Part shown: positions 54,786-64,000 of the stretch, one piece after another | Numbering within the stretch: the stretch's first letter is position 1 | How the letters are laid out: every line of letters begins with the position of its first letter | Assembly: GCF_003711515.1 (NCBI RefSeq) | Contig: NW_021167090.1 | Location: 627,346-691,345, forward strand | Length of the DNA stretch: 64,000 nt | Source of the DNA: Sodiomyces alkalinus F11 | Lineage: Eukaryota > Ascomycota > Sordariomycetes > Glomerellales > Plectosphaerellaceae | Direction of reading: 5' to 3' | Program-made: the position numbers and the translations under genes | The notes under the pieces: generated by a model | Told to the model about the DNA's origin: nothing | Databases searched by the model: none | The model's input: the letters and a program-made list of their open reading frames with translations, nothing else

Positions 54786-56981
54786 CGTGGGCTGGGCGTT
54801 TTGGTGACGACGAGGAGCCCGACTAGTCGAGTAGGAAGCAAATGTAAGAGAGAGCAAGTGTAAAGNNNNNNNNNNNNNNNNNNNNNNNNNNNNNNNNNNN
54901 GGTAAAAGAGGGAGTGGGTTTACCGTGTTAACGAATACAATATCGAGAATGGAGTATAGAGTCGGGCTGGAGGGAGATCAACGTTGGGGATGGGGAAAGA
55001 AAAGGGCGGACTAGGAGTGTGGAGAGTATCGAGGGCTGTTTTATAGTCTTGAATGCCTCATTCCGATTTCCCGAATACTTCAAGTTACGAGATGATGTCG
55101 TGACGTCGGTCTGGACTCTGGAGGATTATCGTTTCACGCCAGGCCCCATGCCACGGTGGTATGGAGTCTATACAGTATGGCTGGCCCGTGGAGGGTGCAT
55201 GTGGACATCACGGGAACTAGTTGAGGGAACGATATTCTGCAGATTTCCGTTACGCCATGATGTAAGGTGAGTTACAAGGGCTTACCTACATTCGTATGCT
55301 GGTATTTACACCGGAGAACTGTAGGCCCCAGATCTTGGAGGCCTGGGAGGTGTTCCGGACTCCCGGGCTCCCGGACTCCCAGACGCCCTGTTAGTTGAAG
55401 CCCCTGAACCATGATCATGCCCAGGAAAGGGGTTGGAAGGTTTCAAGGTAGCAAAAGGTTCAGTTCTTCTCGCCTTCAACGTAGAAATTATTGAATTAAG
55501 TTGCTGCTTGCATGTGATGACTTGAGCCTTGTTACCTGTTTACACGGACAACACCGGCTCCTGATTCTCTCCCCTCCCCCGAGGAAAGACGACAGCGCTA
55601 TATTCCGGGGTTATACGATACGATAACGAGGTGACACTCCGTCCTCAACTTCTCAAGAAGCGCGCCTCGAGGGAGTCGAGGTTGTGTAGACGACTCACAC
55701 AGGTTTGGCCCGCAACCTTTGCCGGCTGGGGGATCTATTGAAGGACACAGGACAACCCAAGTATCGGCTACACGAAAAGAAAACAGCACGAGAACTGCCA
55801 TGTCTTGGCTCTTGAGCTTGAGCCAGCCTCAGGTCTTGGTGATTTGCTACACGTCCCAAGCTAAGGCATCGGAATGCGAGACGTACGACATTCTGTACGA
55901 CCTTCCGCGCGTTTCAAACTCCCAGCCGCCTCCTTGGTACTCGACCCAGCCGTCTACCAAGGAACCCATTTGTCTCTTGCTTCCGAAGACCCGCCCTGTC
56001 GTCCGACAGTAGACCCGCCTCTCAGACAAGAGACAGTAAGGCACGACGTTGGCCTTGGTGGATACACCGATCAGTGATCACTTGGTCAGCCCGGCCATCG
56101 TCTCCAGCTTTTCTTCTATGGGGTACATGTACAGAACTGCTCTCCTGGGGCCTGTACCAAGGACAATTCACTAAACTATCTCTACATGTATGCTTGGATA
56201 TAACTGGTCTCCCGAGTCCGACTTTCCGTGGTTCCGAGCTCCTGGTATCATCGGCTGGCTGTTGCCGAGGCGGATGGAAGGCCTCTGGCATTTGATGTCA
56301 TCAAATCTCTCCTGAAGGTTCGGGACTGCACTGCAGAAGAAGGAAGAAGGATGCAATAGCGGAAGCCAACCTGCATCATCTCAGTAGCTTCATCTGCATC
56401 TATGCGTCTCATAAGGTACGAGAAAGCAAGTGATGACTTACTACGACTCTGCTGTGTCCATGTCGGCCATGGTATAGAAATTGGCGCAGTGTTACATTGT
56501 CATGGTCAACTCGCTTTCACTTCCGACCTGGAATATAAGAGGCGATAGGATCGTCCCCCGGACCATCCGTCCAAAGCCGCACCGTCCTCCGATCTTTTCT
56601 GCTCGAGGCATACATTTTCTTCGAGCCTTTCAAGATGGACTATGCTCCTTTTCCTTCATGTTCACGCAACGAAAAAAGCTTGAGCCCAGAACTTGACGCT
56701 TAGTGGTCATGGAATCATACGTCCGTGCCATGAGTCTCTCACCTCGATATACCTTGGCTACCCCTATCTCGCCCCCTACGAGCATCCCCGTCCCGTCCCT
56801 AGCAGCAAACAATGAATGACATTGTGTTACCGTCTGGTCAGAAGATGTTCTAGAAGAGCCTACAGTTGGACAGGACATTGGTACAGGCGACCTGTGGACT
56901 GGTGACACGCAATTCCGTCTCAATGTCTATTGTTGCCACAAAGCATATTAGCCCATCGACGCTGTGAGTTGCTATTACATT
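54786..56981. other. Long intergenic region including an assembly gap
   Basis: Contains the N-run at 54866-54900. Direct repeats of GGACTCCCGGGCTCCC type lie at about 55355-55385. No gene supported; a coding exon hidden by the gap cannot be excluded. Confidence 0.5.
54866..54900. other. Assembly gap (35 N)
   Basis: Unknown bases; true gap length is uncertain. Confidence 0.99.
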
Positions 56982-58562
56982 TCAAGACTGTTCCCAGTAG
57001 TCCCCTATTCTCCTAATGTCCTCAATAAGAGCGTCCGGGTTATCCAACGCCGGAAAGTTGCCTCCCAGTTCGTGATCTGAGAGACTCATTAGCCGAGGAC
57101 CAGTAACTTGCATGGGAATGGAGCAAGATCCTTTAGTAGCGTACTCCTATACTCAACCAAGTTGCCAACCGTCTCCACGACCTGTCTGGGCCAAAACCCG
57201 ACATTGTACTTGAACTGGCTGAGAAGTAGCGGCGCCGTGGTCGGGGGCTTGGTGTAAGCGTGCCTGAAAGCCATGGGATTCTGGGCGTAGGTGTAAATCG
57301 AGGACACGAAGGTGTGCGTCAGGTAATACAGAGAGACACATCGTAGAACCTCCCGCCTGGTTAGGAGCGAAGGTGGAACACCGGCGCTGGGATCGGACCC
57401 TAGTCGATACTTAGTCGGATTCCTAGGGGGCCAAGGGACAGGGCGACACCTCAACTCGGAGCGATGATGCGAGCCAAGGCCGACTTACAGTCGATATACT
57501 TCTCCCCTATCCACGCCAACTGTCCCACTGGACTGTCGTACAAGGCGAGGCCAATGGTATTTGGCTGCGTTCTATCTATTAGCCCTCGTTGATACGTGTA
57601 TCATCAAATGATTTCGAGACAATATTACCGTATTCAACTGAAGAAGATAATAGGCGTTCCCAGTCCGCCCCCAATCGTCCGACCTCTTCAGCATGAACTG
57701 CTCCAACGGATCAAGAGTAATACCCATGGCAGCCACCGCTTCGGCCGTCGGCGGGAAGAAAGGAATGAAGCTAAAGTGTGCGGCTCTCGTGGTGGTGTTG
57801 TGGTCCTCGTACAGGGTATAGGCGACGGCGGCTCCGTGGGCGGTTCCATGCACCGCAAACGTGGGATAACCCAAGACGTTTGTCATGAGGGCGTTGTAAA
57901 TGCGCGCGGTGTCGGCGAGAGTCCAGTTCTCGGGTGCTGGGTCTGAGAAGGCGAAGCCTGGAAGAGAGGGGGCGACGACGTGGAAGGAGACGTTCGTCCC
58001 GTATTCCGTCTCTGCCGAGGCGGTTAGGGCGTCGAGGACGGGGCCAAACTCGAGAAAGGACGAGCCGGGCCAGCCGTGGTTGATGAGAAGGGGGATTGCG
58101 GCGGGATCGTCGGATTCCTCGTGGGTAAAATGGACTGTGAGGCCTTCGATTACGGCTGTGTAGTGGTTCAATCTATGAAAGGGGTCAGTGGGGTGCAGAG
58201 TAAGAAAAGGGGGATACAAAGAAGAGAATATGCCGAGAAATAAAAGAGGAAAAGAAATACTTATTCATCTCCTCCTGTTCCTCCTCCCAGTCAAACTCGT
58301 TAAGCCATTCATCTTTGAGAGATTTCAAAACATCCAAGTCGATACCCATCGACGATCCAACCCCTGGGTACACAGGCAGGTCTGGGAGACGGGTGTTGTT
58401 GATCAAGTCCATCATCCGGGGCACTTCAGCTGACAAGTCGACAAGCAACGGCTTTACGCTGCAGGAGGCCGAAGGACTGTTAGTGGGACCGGCCGCAGTC
58501 CTCTGCAGGACAGTAAAGGCCGTGGCCAGGGCCCAAAAGGGGCTCCTCGTCAATGCCGTCAT
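56982..58562 (-). CDS. Secreted epoxide-hydrolase-like protein lacking catalytic residues (probable pseudoenzyme)
   Basis: Five exons, 58562-58261, 58172-57621, 57571-57489, 57399-57145 and 57076-56982, giving 428 aa in frame. An N-terminal hydrophobic segment (PFWALATAFTVLQRTAAG) suggests secretion. The epoxide hydrolase N-domain reads VDLSAEVPRMMDLINNTRLP and GIDLDVLKSLKDEWLNEFDW; the alpha/beta core has NHGWPGSSFLEF (oxyanion HGWPGS) and PSLPGFAFSDP. The nucleophile elbow is HGTAHG with Ala212, where homologues have Asp. The late GGHF is GGNF (Asn404), so the catalytic His is also missing. Lid motifs NTIGLALYDSPVGQLAWIGE and YYLTHTFVSSIYTYAQNP are intact. The exon 2/3 junction requires the weak donor GTCTCG. 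Either a decayed gene or a non-catalytic binding protein; the rest of the sequence looks under constraint. Confidence 0.82.
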
Positions 58563-59010
58563 GGTGGGCGTTGTCTCTCAAAGTCCAAACTTCGTGCACT
58601 GTTGAGTGGTGGAGAGACGAGAGTACATGTAGAGTCCGGATGCTGCGAGGTCTCAACCATGGATATTTAAAAAGGTCACCACCCCGGAACATAAGCTGCG
58701 GATTTTAGGGTTTACCCGGCGGAACGGTGCAGAAGAACGTGGCTCTAACATAAGGGTCGGCCATTCTGGGACATCCCGGAAGTGACCGTCTCAATGGTCC
58801 AGTCCGGGTCAGGGGCTGGGAGTTCAGGGGCTGGGGATTCAGGGGCTATTTTGGGCCGACCCGTGGTCATCCTCTAGTGAACAACACCTCTCACGACAAC
58901 AGCCCCTGGTAACTGAATGACAACTAGTTAGACTGTCTATTCTCTAGATCGCTCATTCCTTTAGCAACTCATCATCTCGGTCGGAGTCAGCGCCGGTGAA
59001 TGCACGTGGA
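58563..59010. other. Intergenic region with a 15-bp tandem repeat
   Basis: TCAGGGGCTGGGAGT-like units repeat three times at 58809-58847, 250 bp upstream of the epoxide-hydrolase-like gene and downstream of the asparagine-synthetase gene. No gene. Confidence 0.6.
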
Positions 59011-61268
59011 CTAATTGGATTCATTGCAGGTGGCCTTCCGGACACCGAACCGTTCCGCCAAAGTCACCCACGCACCCACGTAGAGCAGGTTCCTAAACGC
59101 ACTCGCATCGGCCTCCTCTCCGAAAGCGCGGTCCAAGGAATCCCGGACGACATTGTAGTCGACGAACCCCAAACCCTCGACAGCTTCACGGGTCAACATC
59201 CCCGATAATGTCTGATGAAGAGGACCTCCTCGCGGCCACTTCATGGGGGCCAAGAAGGGGTGCTTCTTTCTCTTATACAGCTCGTCAGTAATAAACGGCC
59301 GCACCGCCTCCCGCAGAATCCACTTCTCCGTAAAAGACGTCAACCCAGGGGCCGAGCTCTCCCACAGCGGACCCTGGTCTCCGTGGTGGCTCGTGGTGTT
59401 CCCCCCGGCCTGCTCTGGAGGGGTGTAAGCGATTTTCACGCTAGGGGGTAATCGGTTGACGTATTCGGTAAGGTGGTGGTCGAGGAACGGGGTCCGGGCT
59501 TCGACGCTGTGCGCCATCTCGGTGCGGTCGCCGAGACAGGAGAGCAGGACGTTGGCCAGCGTGGTCCTGTTCCACATGTACAGCGCCGAGTGGAGGGGGT
59601 GCCAGCGGGACCGCATCTTGGCGCGGACGTCGGCCGAGTACGACGCGAGGACCGTGTCCCTGTAATCGAGCCCCGCGGTCAGGTCCTGCACCCAGGGGGC
59701 GAAGAGCCGGCGCTTGGCGTGCCAGACGAGGAGCGTCCAGGGCATGGTGCTGTTGTTCACTTGGGCTAGGGCGGGGCAGTCGTCGTCGTCGTCCGTACCC
59801 CCTTCGCCCGCGGCGCCCAGGTTGCGGAACACCTGTCTCATGTCCTTGTCGACGGACCGGTGGAGGGCCGCTCTGAGCTCCTCGTCGCGAGAAAGGGGGG
59901 CGTCGGGCTGCGCGTGGTCCGTCTCCCGGAGCAGCTCGACGGGGAAGTAAGGGTATCCGGCAAAGTGCTCGTCGGCGCCCTCGCCCGTGAGGATGACCTT
60001 GACGCCGTGTTCCCGCGGCAGAGTGGAGAGGGCGAACTTGGCGACGCAGTTGAGGTCGAAGTGGTGGTGTTCGCAGTGGTACGCCGTGTCGGCGAAGTCG
60101 CGCGCGAGCGTGTCCTCGTTGACTTGCCTCTTGACAAGGTCGACGCCGAGCCATTCAGCCGTCCGCTCGGCTATGCTTGACTCGTCGAACCCGGAGCTGT
60201 TGGGGAACTCGACGCTGAAGCAGGAGACCTTGGTGGATGTCTCGTTGCCGATCTTGACGTTGTTTTCCCGGGCCAGTTGGGTCACGATGCCGGCGACTGC
60301 TGAAGAGTCGATGCCCCCGGATAGGTAGATACCGACGGGGACGTCGGCTCGTAGTCGTAGGCGGATGGATTCGATGAGTTTCTCGCGAACTCCCTGGACC
60401 ATTTCGTCGAGGGAGCGGGTTTCGAGTTTCCTCTGGACCGTGCGGCGAGGAGTTAGTGGAGTTCCAAGCCCCTGAGAAAGTTGAGACCCCTGAACAAAAC
60501 TTCTCTTACCTTGTCTTCATACTCGGCATCCCAATACCGATGAATTTGGAACCCATCTTCGGTAATATCAAGCCAGTGCGCCGGAAGCAGCTTATGGACC
60601 CCCTTGAACAATGTCCGAGTATCCAGCTGCCAGCCAGACGTAGCAATAGCCTCGATATCCCATTCGGGCTTCCAGCCCAAAGGCAAGAAAGCCTTCGCTT
60701 CCGAGGACAGGAGGATCTTGCCCTCTATACTGGTCCACACCATGGGCTTGATACCATACCGATCCCTACCGACAATGACACGTCTCCGGCCGTTCCTCTC
60801 GTCGCAGAGGACGAAGGAGAACTCTCCTCTTAAGAGTCTGAAGAATCGCGGCGCCCCGTGAATCTTGTACAAGGCGAGGACCAGTTCGCTGTCGCTTTCG
60901 CTGGAGAACCGATAGCCGTGTTCTTGAGAACAGACGGTCCGCAGCCGGTCGTGATCGTAGATTTCGCCGTTCACGACGGCGTGGATCTCGCCATCGTCGC
61001 TGGTGAGAGGTTGGCGGCCGCTGGGGGACAGGTCGTTGATGGAGAGGCGGCAGTGTGCGAGGCCCACGCTGGAGTCCTGGTTGATCCAGATGCCGGCGTC
61101 GTCTGGGCCGCGGTGGTTGAGGATGGCGATGGATGCTTCCAGCTTGTTTGCGAGGGATGCGTCAGGATGGCCGTTTGTTGGGCCGTTTGTCATCCCATTG
61201 ACATGGCCGTTGACGTGTCCGTTGATACTGGACCGAGGATCCTTGACGAAAGCTGTGATGCCACACAT
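59011..61268 (-). CDS. Asparagine synthetase (glutamine-hydrolysing)-like amidotransferase
   Basis: Two exons, 61268-60510 and 60432-59011 (77-nt intron, CACTAAC branch), giving 726 aa. The N-terminal class II glutaminase begins MCGITAF with Cys2 as nucleophile; an NGHVNGHVNG insertion follows, then ILNHRGPDD, GLAHCRLSINDLS, VVNGEIYDHDRLR and SESDSELVLALYK. The synthetase domain has the PP-loop YLSGGIDSSAVAGIV, the LTGEGADEHFAGYPYF loop and SVEARTPFLDHHLTEYVNRL. All key residues appear intact, so ATP-dependent amide formation using glutamine ammonia is expected. It is longer than housekeeping Asn1 (about 570 aa) and resembles the AsnB-type enzymes of fungal secondary clusters; that role is inferred from its P450 and epoxide-hydrolase-like neighbours on the same strand. 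Confidence 0.92.
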
Positions 61269-61967
61269 GATGTTCTTCGCGGCAGAAAACAGTTGAGGCC
61301 TAGACTGTAGATAGAAGAGCTATTCGATGCAAGCAAGCTCGGTGGTTCTTCGCCAAAGGATAAAGCATATATCATTCATCTCCCGCTGCTGGATATGTGA
61401 TCTCTCTATATCTCCATGGTTCTTCAGTGCGAATACTTGACCATCTGATCAAATGTTCAGGGGATGTCCTCTTGTCACCACTCCACCAGTCACATTAGCT
61501 CTAAGATGCCGAGAAACAAATCATTGTAAGAAATGGAAAGGAACCAGGCTACAGAATCCTCCCTCCATCCTTCCAGATCGGTTTGTTCCGTGTTGTGCCA
61601 AGATCATCACATCCGATCCGAAGGGACCAAACCATATTTGGAGATTTCCGACGATATAGGGGGAAAAGGGGCTGAGTAGACCTGGGTGACAGGACAAACT
61701 CTCCTGCTCAACACGACCATAGCTTCCAGGCTGGGCGTGATGAAGGACCAACTCTCGAGTTCAGAATCCTATGGGCTCTGGGGTCTGTTGTTTCCACGTC
61801 GTGGGGTTACCCCATCGTGTGCCTGGTTTACCACGATCCTCACCGTCTTGAGACGTTCATAAATTTCCAAATAACGATGTATTGACGTTGAATATCTTCA
61901 TGTTTCCACCTCTATTTGTAACTTGGGCATGTTCTGCGAAAGACGTATACGAAACAACACCAATACC
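61269..61967. promoter_or_regulatory. Intergenic region between asparagine-synthetase-like gene and P450
   Basis: Upstream region of the asparagine-synthetase-like gene and 3' flank of the P450; no gene seen. Confidence 0.45.
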
Positions 61968-63756
61968 TTAATCCCTGTGTGCCTTCTTGCTCGGACAAGG
62001 CCACTCAGTCCTCCTAATAGGACTGGCATAAAAGTTCAAAGGACGAATAACCAAAAACTCCGGATCGTAGATGACAGCCTCCGTAGACGCGTCCTCAAAC
62101 CTGTACCGGTAGACCAGCTCCGCCAGAACCATCTTTACCTGCAACAGAGCCAGGTTGAAGCCCACGCATCCTCTCCCCCCAGCCGCAAAGGGCGAGTAGA
62201 TCCCCTTTCTCTTAGCCTCGGCGGCGACCCCCGGCGCAGCCCAGCGGTCCGCGTCAAACCGGGTAGGGTTGTCCCAGTACGCCGGGTTCTTGTGAATGGT
62301 AGGAAAGCAAGGGATGACGATAGACCCCTTAGGGACCAGATACCCACCCGGAAGCACGACATCCGTCTTCGCATTGCGCGCCGTCTGGAAACTGGGGCTA
62401 TGCAGCCTGAGCACCTCCTTGACGAACCGGTCCATGAATTCCATCCCGTGCAGCTCGTCGTGGGTCCAGCTCCTCTTGCCGTCCGCCCCGCGGTCGACCA
62501 GTTCCTGGAGGAGACGCTGCTGGTTCCCCGGGTACTTGACCAGGGAGTAGACGGCCCACGAGAGGAGGGACGAGGTGGTAGTGAAGCCGGCGCCAAGGAG
62601 GACGACGACGTTGCCGAGCAGGATATCCCGCGCCAGGCCGTCGCCGTTCGCGTCCCTCGCTCGGGAGAGGAAGTCGGCCACGCAAGTGGCCTGGGCCGGG
62701 GCCGTCGGATCATCGACGCGCAACGGTCCCCCGCCGGGCGTGACGGAAGCGTCCATCTCCCCGGCGACGGTCTCGAAGAGCAGGTTCCGCACACGGCGGA
62801 GTCGCGCCGGTTCGCCAAAGGGGAGATTTCCGTGCCACTTGGGGCGAAGGGACGTCTTTTTCATGAGCTTCAAGTATTCGCCAAAGAGACGGATGCCGAG
62901 GGCCGGCGGCGTATCGAGGGCCTCGAAGTGCCGCAGGTCCTGGCCAACCATGACGCGGAACACGAGCTGGCCGGCTAGTTTGAACATGTACTGGTACACG
63001 TTGCAGGCGAGGTTCCCGTTGGACATTTGGTCCAGCGCTTGAAAGACGGGGCGGGCGGCGGCCTGGATGAGGGGCGTGTAGTGGGCGACGGCGCGCGGGG
63101 AGAGGGCCGGGGGGACGAACTTGTGGGCGGCCGGGAAGGCTGGCGAGGCGCTGTCGCAAGTGAAGAGGGCGGTCTGCTCGTTCATGTAGAATAGGGGGTG
63201 TGAGGGGTCCGAGGTTGTTTTGGTGAAGAGGTCGCCTTCGCGCAAGACGTGGCGGGAGATTTCCGCGTCGTTGGTAATGTATGTCGTCGTGCCCATGTTG
63301 GTCGTCTTGATGACTGGGCCATAACGGGCGAAAAGTCTGTCATAGTTCCCCAGGGGGTCCGGATATATCTCATAATGGTTCCCGACTACAGGGAGCGCGC
63401 GGGGTCCTGGAGGTGGCCCGACAGAGAGACCAGGGGCTGCTTGAACTTGAACGGGATTCTTTGAGGCTCGTACATCATCGAGGGTTGCGAAGGGTGCGCC
63501 GTTTTTGTCTGTGAAGCGAATGCCTAAACGGGATGTCATTAACAAGTAACGACGAAGCTATGGAAATATAGGTGTAGTTTACAGCGGTAATAAAGATGGC
63601 TCCGGGGCAACTCGACGTACTATCAGGATTTGCAAAGGCAAACAACCTTCCCACGCTGTCTCTGAGCTGCTGAAAGTTGGAAAAAGCTGACATGTCGACA
63701 GTTTCGCGACGATGTGAAGGCTCTTCCCCGATGAAGAATTGAACCGTGGCAGCCAT
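61968..63756 (-). CDS. Cytochrome P450 with an N-terminal ubiquitin-like extension
   Basis: Two exons, 63756-63621 and 63523-61968 (97-nt intron), giving 563 aa. The haem loop FAAGGRGCVGF gives ligand Cys498; the K-helix ExxR is FVKEVLRLHSP, followed by NPTRFDADRW. The P450 part starts at a proline hinge (VGPPPGPRALPVVGNHYEIY). The I-helix reads LLGAGFTTTSSLLSW, so the usual acidic residue before Thr is replaced by Thr. There is no N-terminal membrane helix. Instead residues 1-75 (VQFFIGEEP...FSNFQQLRDSVGRL...IRFTDKNGAPFATLDDVR) look like a small ubiquitin/PB1/doublecortin-type fold. I recall fungal P450s with similar starts, but the domain's role is unknown. Its upstream end is close to the window edge. 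Confidence 0.92.
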
Positions 63757-64000
63757 GCTGAGGGCTCACGATGTATGATGTGAGGAGAAGTAAGAGGAGA
63801 ACCGGCTGGCATCAACTTTTCGTTACACACTTCGAAGTGACTTTCATCAGTCAGTTGCATGTGAGTTGAGGTTTTACTGAAAGCGAGAAAAGCTGAAGAA
63901 GGGTCTGGTGCTAACGATATCACATACTACGCATGCCATCAACACCGCTCCATGTTCAGCCCAGCCCCCTTTTACGGAGAAAGACTAATACGTCTATGCA
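63757..64000. other. Upstream region of the P450, to window end
   Basis: Only 244 bp; probable P450 promoter. The next gene lies outside the window. Confidence 0.4.

Noticed and set aside
57077..57144. Apparent frameshift near the end of the epoxide-hydrolase-like gene
   Set aside because: Resolved by a 68-nt intron (57077-57144, donor GTACGC, branch GCTAAT, acceptor CTCAG) that restores RNHELGGNF in frame.
1..64000. CRISPR arrays, bacterial operons or viral insertions
   Set aside because: No regularly spaced repeats, no prokaryotic gene signals, and all genes fit an ascomycete nuclear genome; the viroplasmin-type domain is also native to eukaryotic RNase H1, so no viral origin is claimed.

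Overview
The window is nuclear DNA of a filamentous ascomycete (Pezizomycotina, most likely a sordariomycete). The evidence is GC-rich coding exons, many 50-125 nt spliceosomal introns with GTANGT-type donors and CTAAC/CTGAC branch points, and fungus-specific families (SWC3, RTC5, RCF1, GH67, CE1, GPI-anchored and small secreted proteins). A run of 35 Ns at 54866-54900 shows a draft assembly. Species cannot be fixed by reading. I rebuilt 26 protein genes exon by exon; all but two splice junctions use GT-AG sites that keep the reading frame. One tRNA-Ile is present.

Layout. 1-15.9 kb: a membrane-anchored ZZ/EF-hand protein cut by the window edge, an alpha/beta hydrolase, N-myristoyltransferase, an ABHD12-like hydrolase with an 8-nt microexon, the SWR1-complex subunit SWC3, an unrecognised membrane protein, then about 2.3 kb without genes. 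15.9-20.1 kb: a secreted histidine-rich protein with an internal duplication and Kex2-type sites, then RTC5. 20.9-27.6 kb: a dense block rich in mitochondrial functions (RCF1, ILV1, bL36m, a LYRM2-like protein) plus the histone N-acetyltransferase NAT4. 28-35.3 kb: tRNA-Ile, a seven-exon ferric reductase, a GFA/CENP-V-type zinc protein and a DHA1-type MFS transporter. 37.6-41.1 kb: a large TBC Rab-GAP. 42-46.5 kb: a xylan side-chain pair, GH67 alpha-glucuronidase and CE1 acetyl xylan esterase. 47-54.8 kb: a DUF2235 hydrolase with an abnormal splice acceptor, a small secreted Cys-rich protein, a double viroplasmin/RNase-H1-hybrid-binding protein without a nuclease domain, and a GPI-anchored Cys protein. 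57-63.8 kb: three co-oriented minus-strand genes, namely an epoxide-hydrolase-like protein whose two main catalytic residues are replaced, an asparagine-synthetase-like amidotransferase, and a P450 with a ubiquitin-like rather than membrane-anchor N-terminus.

How genes may work together. GH67 and CE1 remove 4-O-methylglucuronate and acetyl groups from xylan and probably share regulation. RTC5 begins with an MGQS myristoylation signal, so it is a predicted substrate of the N-myristoyltransferase in the same window. The last three genes look like the edge of a specialised-metabolite cluster that continues past 64 kb. The strongest candidates for undescribed biology are the duplicated His-rich secreted protein (15901-17335), the pseudo-epoxide-hydrolase/Asn-synthetase/Ubl-P450 trio, and the nuclease-less tandem hybrid-binding protein. 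All functional statements are inferences from residues read in the sequence; no database search was possible.
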